Assembly (NCBI GenBank): GCA_017551625.1
Contig: JAFZLF010000015.1
Location: forward strand, 1-64,000
Direction: 5' to 3'
DNA: 64,000 bases
Source: Clostridiales bacterium
GTDB taxonomy: Bacteria; Bacillota; Clostridia; Saccharofermentanales; Saccharofermentanaceae
Shown here one piece after another: positions 8,690-16,074 of this stretch. A model generated the notes under the pieces. The model saw only the letters and a program-made list of their open reading frames with translations, ran no database searches and had not been told where the DNA came from. The translations under genes and the position numbers were made by a program. Position 1 is the stretch's first letter. Every line of letters begins with the position of its first letter.

Positions 8690-9385
8690 ATGAAAACGAA
8701 ATCAATCATCAGAATCATCGCAGTAACATTTACAGTAGTATCGATCATCGGAGCCACCACCGCCTGTAAAAAACAGAATTCAGGCAAGGAAACCCGCTCC
8801 AAGATCGAAGAATCGACAAGAAACGGGAATTCTGACAACACAGATCTTCCGCCGCTGACAGAGTCGACCGAAGTTCTTGCGGAGACCAGAGCGATCACCG
8901 ACGATTCGATCATCCTCCGTCTGGACGGGATGACAACGGATGAGATCGTCGACGATCTCTGGCGGGCGACCAATGTACAAGAAGGCACATATAGCGATGA
9001 GTATTACGAGAAGATCATCACGGACGGCTGCACGCTTACCAAGAGAAAAGATGACGATTTCAGCTGGTTCTTCTATGGATCTTCTTCTGACACCACATGC
9101 TATATCAGCAGGATCTCTGTCTTCTCCGGCATGAAATGTGATCCGACTTTTGACGGGACCGGCCATATCGCCTTGGAGGTGCATGTAGAAGATAAGGATT
9201 ATGCCTTCGAGGTAGCGGAAGCGATCGTAGCCAAGATCCAGTCGGAAGGTTTTGAGATCAACGCAGACAGAAAAGGGGAAGACTCCTGGTACGTAGGATT
9301 TCAATGCGACAGAAAAACCTGCACGTTGCAAGTTAATCATGTGGGAGATTATGTGATTTCCTTCGATTTCCCGCTCAACGGCTAA
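8690..9385 (+). CDS. Lipoprotein paralogous to the outer domain of the adjacent ECF sigma factor
   Basis: A 231-residue exported protein: basic start, hydrophobic stretch, then ATTAC with a probable lipidated Cys 26. A polar linker (about 27-75) precedes a domain that aligns along its whole length with the C-terminal domain of the upstream sigma factor. Shared positions include MT..E.V..LW..T.V..G, EY.EKI, FSW.F, CDPTF, an EG.E turn, and DYVI.F..PL.G at the end. Its start has AAAGGA about 9 bases upstream. Same orientation as the sigma gene, 188 bases downstream, with its own copy of the ECF promoter. It may compete with, or present a ligand to, the tethered sigma factor as a feedback partner; this is inference, and the domain itself has no name I recognise. 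Confidence 0.75.
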   Translation: MKTKSIIRIIAVTFTVVSIIGATTACKKQNSGKETRSKIEESTRNGNSDNTDLPPLTESTEVLAETRAITDDSIILRLDGMTTDEIVDDLWRATNVQEGTYSDEYYEKIITDGCTLTKRKDDDFSWFFYGSSSDTTCYISRISVFSGMKCDPTFDGTGHIALEVHVEDKDYAFEVAEAIVAKIQSEGFEINADRKGEDSWYVGFQCDRKTCTLQVNHVGDYVISFDFPLNG

Positions 9386-9440
9386 GCGCTTCTGATCGAA
9401 GAGGCACATCATATCGTCAATTGAGTCTGACCACATTATT

Positions 9441-9468
9441 TTGTCCAATGAAACTTACATGGTATGAT
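9441..9468 (+). promoter_or_regulatory. Putative promoter of the membrane zinc-ribbon gene
   Basis: TTGTCC at 9441-9446, a 16-base spacer and TATGAT at 9463-9468, 45 bases before the chosen start at 9513. Visual match only. Confidence 0.35.
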
Positions 9469-9512
9469 ATAGATATGGCAAACTTGGGTATGGGGATATT
9501 GGAGTTGTGTGT

Positions 9513-10997
9513 ATGAGTGAGAATAATACGAATCCGAATCAGAACTGGCGGACGGAAGAAGAGGCGATCGCTCTGGCATCGGGCGTGAGCGTAGAAGAAG
9601 CGGCGGCGATGGTCGCAGGCGCTCCCGCGGAAGACCGAACGAAAGAAAGGAATGCGGTGGCAGCCGCATTTCGCGAGGAATTAAAGCACGCCGGTGAGCC
9701 GGGTGCAAAGGTGATGTCAGCCGACAGAGAGCTTCGTTACTGTCTGGAGCTGCAGAGAGATCGTATCGCGGACAGAAGCCTCGTTCTCGAAGACGAGATG
9801 ACCCCGGGCGCAAACTTTAAGGAAGGCCTCAATAAAGTCCGTTCCTGGACCGATGGTCAGTATGAGACCTCATGGTCCGTCGGCTTCGTCGATCACAAGA
9901 AGACATTTTCCCGCGCCAACATGAAGACGTATAAGCACAGAGAGCCGCAGGCGATCTACGAGACGGTCGTCGACGTGCGTGCGGGCGAAGATGTCAGTTC
10001 GGATACATACTGCTGTCCGAACTGCGGATCGGTCTCCACGATCAGGGAACTTCAGGAAGGATGCAGCCAGTGCGGCACCTCATTTAAGATGTCGGAACTG
10101 TATCCGAAGGTAACGAATTACTTCTTCTCCTATGACCCGAGCGGAAGGAAGGATCCGATCTGGAAGACGATTATCAAGTTCGGTCTGTATGCCCTTCCCG
10201 TGACGATACCGCTGTTTCTTCTTATCTTCGTTCTGGAAGACCACTTCGGCGCGCTGCCAGGCGGTAAATTCCAGATCACTCCCCAATGGCTCATCTTCTA
10301 TATCATCGGAATGGTCATCACAAGTCCCATCTTCGGATACTTTATCTGGATCCTCTCGATATTCGGCGCCGCAGGCCGTCAGATCAGTACCGGCGCACCG
10401 GCATTTTCCGTGGGAAATTCCAGAAAGAGATTCGCCGCGAAGATGGCAAAGATCAGCTCGGAATATACCTTCGAGAAATTCTCTTCGAGGATCACTTCCC
10501 TTTTCAAGCTCGTGGTTTTTTCCAGCAGCCGCGAAAACCTTCCGTTCTACGAAGGCGGCGATATGAAAGAGGAATTCGACAACGTGATCGACTGTTCTTT
10601 CAGCGGGTGGATGTCCTGTAAGAAGGTCAAAGAGGAAGGCAACCATGTCTATGTCACAGGCGATCTGTTCGTGGAAAACACGCGTGATCTGGGAGATCGG
10701 ATCAAAGCCGGTCGCGAAGCTTACCGGATCAAGGCGGGGCGAAGGACCGATGTGCCGATTACATCGAACTTCTCGATCGCGAAGATCCAGTGCCGGAACT
10801 GCGGCGCGAGCTTCAATGCATTTAAGTCCAGGAACTGTCCGTACTGCGGAACGAAAAGCGAAGTGGAATGCGAGGACTGGGTGATCTACGAGATCCGGAA
10901 TATAGGAAATACGTATCTGATCAAGCCCCTGATCATCACATTTTCGATCCTTGCACTGGTCGTGCTGGCGGAGCTTTCTAACTTCGGTTACATCTGA
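9513..10997 (+). CDS. Membrane protein with two zinc ribbons, possibly Tim44-like central domain
   Basis: A 494-residue protein. The N-terminal 160 residues are soluble and partly Ala/Glu-rich. A zinc knuckle pair follows at about 166-190 (CPNCG, then CSQCG). Two membrane segments lie near 220-295 (LYALPVTIPLFLLIFVL and WLIFYIIGMVITSPIFGYFI). A soluble domain at about 310-420 (KMAKISSEYTFEKFSSRITS, then VYVTGDLFVENTRD) has some resemblance to Tim44-like domains. A second zinc knuckle pair (CRNCG, CPYCG) is near 430-450, and a final membrane helix ends the protein. The start at 9513 has GGAG 8 bases upstream. It shares its general plan (zinc ribbons plus membrane anchor) with the A1/A2 proteins at 21306 and 23239. 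Function unknown; the Tim44 comparison is tentative. Confidence 0.6.
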   Translation: MSENNTNPNQNWRTEEEAIALASGVSVEEAAAMVAGAPAEDRTKERNAVAAAFREELKHAGEPGAKVMSADRELRYCLELQRDRIADRSLVLEDEMTPGANFKEGLNKVRSWTDGQYETSWSVGFVDHKKTFSRANMKTYKHREPQAIYETVVDVRAGEDVSSDTYCCPNCGSVSTIRELQEGCSQCGTSFKMSELYPKVTNYFFSYDPSGRKDPIWKTIIKFGLYALPVTIPLFLLIFVLEDHFGALPGGKFQITPQWLIFYIIGMVITSPIFGYFIWILSIFGAAGRQISTGAPAFSVGNSRKRFAAKMAKISSEYTFEKFSSRITSLFKLVVFSSSRENLPFYEGGDMKEEFDNVIDCSFSGWMSCKKVKEEGNHVYVTGDLFVENTRDLGDRIKAGREAYRIKAGRRTDVPITSNFSIAKIQCRNCGASFNAFKSRNCPYCGTKSEVECEDWVIYEIRNIGNTYLIKPLIITFSILALVVLAELSNFGYI

Positions 10998-11087
10998 TAG
11001 AAATGGTGCTTCACACCAGAGAAAATAGGCAAGCCGGCGCGCGGCGCCGGGAAAGAACGGAAATGGCGCGTGGCGTCGGAGGTTTCT

Positions 11088-11621
11088 ATGAATCTGATCA
11101 TGAATCTGTTTATGAATCTGAGTTCGGAGATAAAAACGGAGAACCTGCCAAAAGTGATCCTCGCGTTGGGCGGCATGCTGGCGTTATTTGTTCTTCTGAT
11201 GTGGTGGAGCAAATCTACAGAAAAGAAAGCCAAGGCTCGTGCGCAGGAAAAGTATAAAGACTATACCGGCCGGGCTGAGGGAAGGATCCTCGAGCATCAC
11301 TGGGTCCATGTCAGTTCCGGACGCCGTGATCCGGAGACGGGAAAAGACGATGTTGATTCGTATTTCATGGTCACATACGAATTTGAAGCGAACGGACAGA
11401 CCTATCGGGGCGAAGGCGAGGCTTCCGCGTCATTTAGGGGAAGAAAGACCCAGACGATCTGCTATGACCCCTCAGATCCGAACCGGAACTGTTCTCTTTA
11501 CTATCTGAATTCGCAGACCCAGTCCGCAAGTTGTTTACGCGTCCTTATCTATATGCTTGTAAGGTTCGCGATTCTTCTCGGTGTGATTTACCTGATCTTG
11601 AAGATTTCCGGCAAGCTCTGA
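11088..11621 (+). CDS. DUF3592 membrane protein
   Basis: A 177-residue protein with an N-terminal membrane helix (about 25-42; ILALGGMLALFVLLMWW), a beta-rich region reading YFMVTYEFEANGQTYRGEGE and then CYDPSDPNRNCSLYYL, and a C-terminal helix (VLIYMLVRFAILLGVIYLI). The VTYEFEANGQTY...YDPSDPN pattern is typical of DUF3592, a family of unknown function. The start at 11088 is chosen because GGAGG lies 5 bases upstream. It follows the zinc-ribbon membrane gene by 90 bases in the same direction; the gap holds a GC-rich hairpin (CCGGCG and CGCCGG near 11033-11049) without a T-run, so co-transcription is possible. It converges on the lipoprotein gene 22 bases away. Confidence 0.75.
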   Translation: MNLIMNLFMNLSSEIKTENLPKVILALGGMLALFVLLMWWSKSTEKKAKARAQEKYKDYTGRAEGRILEHHWVHVSSGRRDPETGKDDVDSYFMVTYEFEANGQTYRGEGEASASFRGRKTQTICYDPSDPNRNCSLYYLNSQTQSASCLRVLIYMLVRFAILLGVIYLILKISGKL

Positions 11622-11643
11622 ACGTTCACTTCACGCAGAAGTA

Positions 11644-12579
11644 TCAGCCCGCTTCTTCCGTCACATCGGTCTCGGGCGGGATCACTTCCCATGTCTTGGA
11701 ATCCTTGATATACCCCATGAACGGGACATCCACTCTATATTCATTTACCACCACAAAATTATCCGGCATCCGATCGAATCGGAAGATACAGCAAGGGCAT
11801 GCCGGTCTTCCGATATCCGGCAGTTCCACATCACATGTCACTGTTTCAGTCTCGATCTTTAAACCGTCAATATCATAAGCTATCTTTGTGATGGCTACTT
11901 CGCGCACGTGGACATATTTGCCTCGGGCATCTTGCTGTCCGATACTGATTATGAAATAGACATAGCCGTTTTCTTCCAGGATATAATAACCGGCCTCTAA
12001 CGCAGGCTCAAATTCTCTGCCAAGCAGATCGGAGACTTGATACTTGTCAAACTGAACAGTATTCCCTATTGCGATCGAATCGAGTGAACTGGAACAGAAC
12101 AGCAGTGTTTCCTTAAGTCCTTCGACATGTGCAACGGCAATACCTGCCTGAGAAAGTATGGGTTCATGTAATTTGTTTGTGGTCTCCTTGGCCGCGATAT
12201 CGCACACCCATACCTCGGATCCATCATCTATCGTCCATATATATATATTCGGGCATTCTTGTCTTGCATAAGGGCCTACCTCGTTGATGATATCTTCGAG
12301 TGTGTATTCATCGTTGATATTCGCGAAAGCTTCCAGCGGGACCGGTGTACCGGTCGGTAGCGGCGCCGTCTCAGATGTAGTGGACTCGGTTTCTTCCGTC
12401 ACGGTCGCAAGCTCAGTCTCGCTTGTAGTAGTGGTGGTGGTGTATACAGGTTGTGTGGTAGTCGTCGTTGTCTGTTCTTTCATAAGTGAACACCCTGACA
12501 GAAGCACAGTAGCACTAAGCAGTACTGCAACCGACACACATATAGATCTGTTTGCGTGATTTATTCCTACTCTTTTCAT
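11644..12579 (-). CDS. Lipoprotein with Thr-rich linker, function unknown
   Basis: A 311-residue predicted lipoprotein. The signal peptide ends LLSGC with Cys 30, followed by a Thr/Ser/Glu linker (about 35-80) with runs of four to six threonines, typical of wall-spanning spacers. The folded part starts at about 85 (EAFANINDEYTLEDIINEVG) and has a Cys-containing stretch PACPCC near residue 265. I do not recognise a family. The start at 12579 is chosen because GGAGAGGGGG lies just upstream and a hydrophobic signal follows directly; a longer in-frame extension to 12705 puts about 40 polar residues before the signal and is rejected. A perfect TATAAT (minus strand, 12607-12612) lies 28 bases upstream. 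It is divergent from thrH. Confidence 0.65.
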   Translation of the reverse strand: MKRVGINHANRSICVSVAVLLSATVLLSGCSLMKEQTTTTTTQPVYTTTTTTSETELATVTEETESTTSETAPLPTGTPVPLEAFANINDEYTLEDIINEVGPYARQECPNIYIWTIDDGSEVWVCDIAAKETTNKLHEPILSQAGIAVAHVEGLKETLLFCSSSLDSIAIGNTVQFDKYQVSDLLGREFEPALEAGYYILEENGYVYFIISIGQQDARGKYVHVREVAITKIAYDIDGLKIETETVTCDVELPDIGRPACPCCIFRFDRMPDNFVVVNEYRVDVPFMGYIKDSKTWEVIPPETDVTEEAG

Positions 12580-12802
12580 AATCCCTGCCCCCTCTCCAAA
12601 AATGCTATTATATTTTCCGGAGAAAAGCAAGGACATGGGGGAAGTTACGAGGTCGGCGTATTCTTGAACCTCTCGTTGATTTGAAAAAACTTGCATTTCT
12701 TTCATTTTTCGTATAGGCTTTTCTCGGTGAGTATTTGCCGCGAGACGATTTATGGAAACTGCGAACAGGAGTCACGTGGCAGAAGACAAGAGGAGAATGA
12801 CC

Positions 12803-13408
12803 ATGGATGTAGTTTGTCTGGATATGGAAGGTGTACTGGTCCCGGAGATATGGATCGCTTTTTCGGAGGCCTCGGGCATTCCCGAACTGCGCAGAACGAC
12901 CCGCGATGAGCCTGATTACGATAAGCTCATGAGATGGAGGATCGGTATCCTGAAGGAGCACGGTCTCGGTCTTAAGGAGATCCAGGATGTCATCGCCACG
13001 ATCGATCCGCTCCCGGGTGCGAAGGAATTTCTCGATGCTCTCCGTGCGGAAGCTCAGGTCATCATCCTCAGCGATACTTTCACACAGTTTGCGATGCCAC
13101 TCATGAAGAAGCTCGGTTATCCGACACTCTTCTGCAATACTCTCGAGGTCGCAGACAACGGCGAGATCACCGGATTTAAGATGCGTATCGAGAACAGTAA
13201 ACTTACCACTGTAAAGGCCCTGCAGTCGATGGGATTTGATACGATCGCGGCAGGCGACAGTTTCAACGATCTGGCCATGATCCAGGCGAGCCGTGCAGGC
13301 TTTCTGTTCCGTTCGACCGAGCGGATCAAGAAGGCATATCCGGACCTCCCCGCTTATGAAGAATTCGACGAATTTCTTGAGGCGATCCGCGGCGCACTTC
13401 GAGGATAA
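12803..13408 (+). CDS. thrH: Bifunctional phosphoserine phosphatase / homoserine phosphotransferase ThrH
   Basis: A 201-residue HAD-superfamily enzyme close to the length of known ThrH (about 203). The N-terminal motif is CLDMEGVLVPEIW, where the usual DxDGT signature reads DMEGV as in ThrH. TTRDEPDYDKLMRWR, LSDTF (motif II) and AAGDSFNDLAMI (motif IV) follow in order. Family knowledge: it dephosphorylates phosphoserine in serine synthesis and can transfer the phosphate to homoserine, feeding threonine synthesis. The start at 12803 is chosen because AGGAG lies 7 bases upstream; starting there puts the catalytic Asp close to the N-terminus as in homologues. It stands alone, with no serine or threonine genes adjacent. 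Confidence 0.92.
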   Translation: MDVVCLDMEGVLVPEIWIAFSEASGIPELRRTTRDEPDYDKLMRWRIGILKEHGLGLKEIQDVIATIDPLPGAKEFLDALRAEAQVIILSDTFTQFAMPLMKKLGYPTLFCNTLEVADNGEITGFKMRIENSKLTTVKALQSMGFDTIAAGDSFNDLAMIQASRAGFLFRSTERIKKAYPDLPAYEEFDEFLEAIRGALRG

Positions 13409-13436
13409 AACAGTTTCTCTTAACGCTGGACTTTGC

Positions 13437-13473
13437 TGATAAAGTGTCCATCCGAAGGACACATCGTTTATCA
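13437..13473 (+). terminator. Hairpin downstream of thrH
   Basis: TGATAAA-GTGTCC, a seven-base loop, GGACAC, then TTTATCA after four unpaired bases. A strong two-part stem 28 bases after the thrH stop, but no T-run follows, so it may be a processing or partial termination site. Confidence 0.4.
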
Positions 13474-13490
13474 GAAAACAAGATATAAGC

Positions 13491-13526
13491 AAAAAAAGAT
13501 CGGCTGCCAATTCTGACAGCCGATCT
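13491..13526 (-). terminator. Rho-independent terminator of the histone-like gene
   Basis: Read on the minus strand: AGATCGGCTG, a loop of about ten bases, CAGCCGATCT, then seven T (13491-13497). It starts 27 bases after the stop of the DUF6465 gene. Confidence 0.85.
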
Positions 13527-13552
13527 CATTTGCATCGAAATCGTGATTCGAA

Positions 13553-13954
13553 TTAGAAAAGATCTACAGAGTTTCCGTTGGTGTCATAGATCTTCTTCTC
13601 AGCAGCAACTACATAAACATCGCCACCGAGCTTCGCAGCTTTCTTCTCGATCGCCTTGATATCGATCTGCTGGCCTTCTACCTCGAAGATGATGTTGCCG
13701 AGCTTCTTAGCAGCAGCCTTAGGAGCAGCCTTCTTAGCAGCTGTCTTCTTAGCAGGAGCCTTCTTTGCAGCAACCTTCTTAGCGGCAGGCTTCTTGGCGG
13801 CAGGCTTCTTGGCAGCAGCCTTCTTAGCAGGAGCCTTCTTAGCAACCGGAGCCTTCTTAGCCTCAGCCTTTACTTCTTCCTTCTTAGCAGCCTCGACCGG
13901 CTTAACCTCAGCAACAGCCTTTACTGCATCTTTGTTTGCACTCTCTTTAACCAT
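13553..13954 (-). CDS. Histone H1-like Lys/Ala/Pro-rich protein with C-terminal DUF6465 domain
   Basis: A 133-residue protein. Residues about 15-85 are a low-complexity Ala/Lys/Pro tract built from AAKKP/APAKKA repeats, like histone H1 tails and bacterial Hc1-type DNA-binding proteins. The C-terminal 50 residues (LGNIIFEVEGQQIDIKAIEK to DTNGNSVDLF) match DUF6465, a clostridial domain. The start at 13954 is chosen because GGAGG lies 9 bases upstream; the longer in-frame start lacks a site. Non-specific nucleic-acid binding by the basic tail is an inference from composition; a nucleoid or RNA-associated role is plausible. It is monocistronic: its own promoter and 5' hairpin (14007-14039) and a strong terminator (13491-13526). 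Codons in the tract are highly uniform, which suggests high expression. Confidence 0.8.
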   Translation of the reverse strand: MVKESANKDAVKAVAEVKPVEAAKKEEVKAEAKKAPVAKKAPAKKAAAKKPAAKKPAAKKVAAKKAPAKKTAAKKAAPKAAAKKLGNIIFEVEGQQIDIKAIEKKAAKLGGDVYVVAAEKKIYDTNGNSVDLF

Positions 13955-14006
13955 TTCGAGAATCCTCCATTTAGTTTTTATATGATATAAAATCATGCAA
14001 AATAAT

Positions 14007-14039
14007 TTCGCATCTGTTTCCAGATGCGAACTAATTATA
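14007..14039 (-). promoter_or_regulatory. -10 element and 10-bp perfect inverted repeat at the 5' end of the histone-like gene
   Basis: TATAAT on the minus strand at 14034-14039 is followed, just after the expected transcription start, by a perfect inverted repeat TTCGCATCTG / CAGATGCGAA (14007-14030) with a 4-base loop. The hairpin would sit at the extreme 5' end of the mRNA, about 50 bases before the start codon. It could stabilise the transcript or serve as an operator. Confidence 0.6.
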
Positions 14040-14126
14040 GCACAGTCATATTTTTTTAACTATGTACAATCTGCCGATTATTTAAGGGGTTTTCGTCACT
14101 TTCGTGAAGTAATTTCTACTACAAAA

Positions 14127-14702
14127 TCAGCCAATCACGATGCGCTCCAGTTCAGATGAATTCAGCATCGCGCACTTCGGATCGTTACATCTTTTCACGC
14201 TGAGAATGTACACGACACTCCAATAATACTCCGCGATCTTCCCCGCATCTCCTCTGGCGAAAGAGCCGTCTTTCTGGCCTTTCTTCACGATGTCACACAT
14301 CATATCAAACATCGCATTTCCTTCATATCCGCGACCGGTTGCCATATCCGAAGTCGCAAGGATCATGTAGTAAACATATGATTTATCTTCGACGATTTTC
14401 TTTAAGATCAGATCAGAAACATAACGGAGTTTCCGGATCGCCGGCACATCCATCTCGCCGATCTTCAGCAGTTCTTCACTCGCAACAACCTCCTGTGCAA
14501 AATGTATCGATTCACAATACAGATCTTCTTTCGATTGGAAGTACAGATAGATCGCGCCCTGAGAGATCTTGATCCCTTTCGTCAGCTCACTGATCGTCGT
14601 TCCTTCGACTCCGTTTCTTGCAAAAAACGGGATCGATTTCAGAAGGATATTCCTCTTCGATTCTTTTCTGATCTTCTCGTTTTGTTCTCTCGATTTCGGC
14701 AT
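14127..14702 (-). CDS. TetR-family transcriptional regulator
   Basis: A 191-residue regulator. The N-terminal helix-turn-helix is typical: NILLKSIPFFARNGVEGTTI, then KISQGAIYLYFQSKEDLY (about 18-67). The C-terminal half is the variable ligand-binding and dimerisation domain, including VEDKSYVYYMILATSDMATG and a possible Cys pair in VKRCNDPKCAML. The start at 14702 is chosen because GGGAGG lies about 7 bases upstream. A near-palindrome that looks like a TetR-type operator is centred about 78 bases upstream (14773-14786), consistent with autoregulation. No transporter or enzyme gene is divergent or adjacent on the same strand, so the target regulon and inducer cannot be named. Confidence 0.88.
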   Translation of the reverse strand: MPKSREQNEKIRKESKRNILLKSIPFFARNGVEGTTISELTKGIKISQGAIYLYFQSKEDLYCESIHFAQEVVASEELLKIGEMDVPAIRKLRYVSDLILKKIVEDKSYVYYMILATSDMATGRGYEGNAMFDMMCDIVKKGQKDGSFARGDAGKIAEYYWSVVYILSVKRCNDPKCAMLNSSELERIVIG

Positions 14703-14772
14703 GATCTCACCCTCCCCCGGAATCATATATTCGCGCTCCCGAAGCACGATATCAGGCTATCTGAACGTTGAC

Positions 14773-14786
14773 TGAATGATTGTTCA
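14773..14786. promoter_or_regulatory. Candidate TetR operator in a 301-base intergenic region
   Basis: TGAATGATTGTTCA is an interrupted palindrome (TGAA and TTCA ends) preceded by GAC, resembling TetR-family sites in Firmicutes. It lies between the TetR start (14702) and the GNAT-pyrophosphatase start (15004). The rest of this 301-base stretch is AT-rich; it holds a repeated TGTGCTCA word (14801 and 14861 areas) and no gene that I can support. Confidence 0.45.
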
Positions 14787-15003
14787 TGATTAGATTAACA
14801 TGTGCTCATTCGTCACGCAACAGGCGGATCGAATATGTATTCTGATTGTAAAAAAACACCTGTGCTCACGCAAAAGAACTAATCAAAAACATGGTTATAC
14901 CACAAGTAGAATCACCTGTCAGAAAAGCATCCTACGTGATAAGATGAGTATAGAAACAATCAGATCCACACACACCAATCTAGTTAAAAAGTACGAGGTA
15001 TAG

Positions 15004-15795
15004 ATGCAGATCATTTACTTTTCAAAAGCAGAAAACAAAGAACACTGGATCAAGGAGATCAGCAAGAGCGATTGGCGCGCGGCAGTATTTCTCGCCGGCA
15101 TTCTGCGCGAAGAAAAACTGAAAGAATCATTTGGTGATTCGACCGAGTTTCTTCTCCTCGTCGAAGGCGAGAAACTGATTTCCTTCTGTACATACGCAGA
15201 TAAGGATGAGATCGACGATTCCTCCCTCACACCTTGGGTCGGATTCGTGTATACCTTTCCGGAATACCGCGGGATGCGGCGCGTCGGAAAACTTCTCGAA
15301 CATGCTTACATGATCGCAAAAGAAAATGGTTTCAAAATAATCTATATTTCTTCTGAAGAAGAAGGTCTTTATGAGAAATACGGCTTCACTTTCTGGAAGA
15401 TGATGAAGAATAAATGGAGTGAAGAAACACGCATATACCGTATGCCCATCGTCAATAGGGATTACAGTGATGTCATCGGAAAAACTGTAAGCGGAACGAT
15501 CGACCGTCCCATCAACTCCGCGCATCCGAATCATCCGGACATGATCTATCCGATCAACTACGGATATGTCGACGGTATCTTCGCAGCCGACGGTGATGAA
15601 CAGGATGTATATGTCTTCGGAACTGAAGAACCGCTTTCAAAATTCGAAGGAAAAGTCGTCGGTGTCATACACCGTCTCAACGACTGTGAAGACAAATGGA
15701 TCGTCTCCTTAGACGGCAATCCCGTCGATCGCGACACCATCCTCCGCACCACAGAATTCCAGGAACAATACTACATGAGTGAACTCTATATTTGA
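15004..15795 (+). CDS. Fusion of a GNAT acetyltransferase and an inorganic pyrophosphatase-like domain
   Basis: A 263-residue two-domain protein. Residues 1 to about 150 are a GNAT fold: TPWVGFVYTFPEYRGMRRVG is the acetyl-CoA-binding loop with the R-G-x-x-x-G-type core, followed by ISSEEEGLYEKYGFTFWKMM. Residues about 155-263 resemble soluble family I pyrophosphatases: DRPINSAHPNHPDMIYPINY, GYVDGIFAADGDEQDVYVFG with the paired metal-binding Asp of DGDxxD, and NDCEDKWIVS, which keeps the Asp/Lys positions in shortened form. The pyrophosphatase part is about 110 residues against 170 or more in true enzymes, and such short proteins also exist alone in Clostridia, so activity is uncertain. GAGG lies 7 bases upstream of the ATG. 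Monocistronic. Confidence 0.75.
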   Translation: MQIIYFSKAENKEHWIKEISKSDWRAAVFLAGILREEKLKESFGDSTEFLLLVEGEKLISFCTYADKDEIDDSSLTPWVGFVYTFPEYRGMRRVGKLLEHAYMIAKENGFKIIYISSEEEGLYEKYGFTFWKMMKNKWSEETRIYRMPIVNRDYSDVIGKTVSGTIDRPINSAHPNHPDMIYPINYGYVDGIFAADGDEQDVYVFGTEEPLSKFEGKVVGVIHRLNDCEDKWIVSLDGNPVDRDTILRTTEFQEQYYMSELYI

Positions 15796-15806
15796 ATATG
15801 TTTTCT

Positions 15807-15844
15807 CGCCGGTCCTCGACACTTCGTGTCTGCGGAATCGCTCC
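15807..15844. repeat. Interspersed element A, copy 1
   Basis: GGTCCTCG (15811-15818), ten bases, then TCTGCGGAATCG (15829-15840) and a TC. The same blocks with the same 18-base offset recur at 57387-57416. In this copy the interior forms GACAC-TTC-GTGTC. It is the first part of the 361-base non-coding stretch 15796-16156, which otherwise holds the 50-bp tandem repeats and element B. Confidence 0.65.
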
Positions 15845-15850
15845 TTGGGT

Positions 15851-16000
15851 TCCAGTCTCTTTGGGGTCTCCTTTTGCCTTGAAAAGAGACAACTTGGAGA
15901 CTCAGTCTCTTTTGGGTCTCCTTTTGCTTTGAAAAGAGACAACTTGGAGACTCAGTCTCTTTTGGGTCTCCTTTTGCCTTGAAAAGAGACAACTTGGAGA
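15851..16000. repeat. Three tandem copies of a 50-bp repeat
   Basis: Units 15851-15900, 15901-15950 and 15951-16000. Units 2 and 3 differ at one base; unit 1 differs at a few bases near its start. Each unit holds GTCTCTTTT and AAAAGAGAC as inverted arms, and each junction forms GGAGAC-TCA-GTCTC. There is no spacer between units. No protein is supported here on either strand. The repeat lies directly after the GNAT-pyrophosphatase stop and before element B. Confidence 0.9.
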
Positions 16001-16074
16001 CTGAGTTGTGTGATGATGAATCATCGATATCAACACGCAAAGGTGACACAGCCTTGCAAAAAGAAAAGAAAAGA

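Noticed and set aside
13656..13985. Alanine/leucine-rich membrane-like frame on the plus strand
   Set aside because: It is the reverse complement of the Lys/Ala repeat tract in the DUF6465 gene.
15851..16000. Possible CRISPR array
   Set aside because: The three 50-base units are directly adjacent with no unique spacers, and no cas genes are present.
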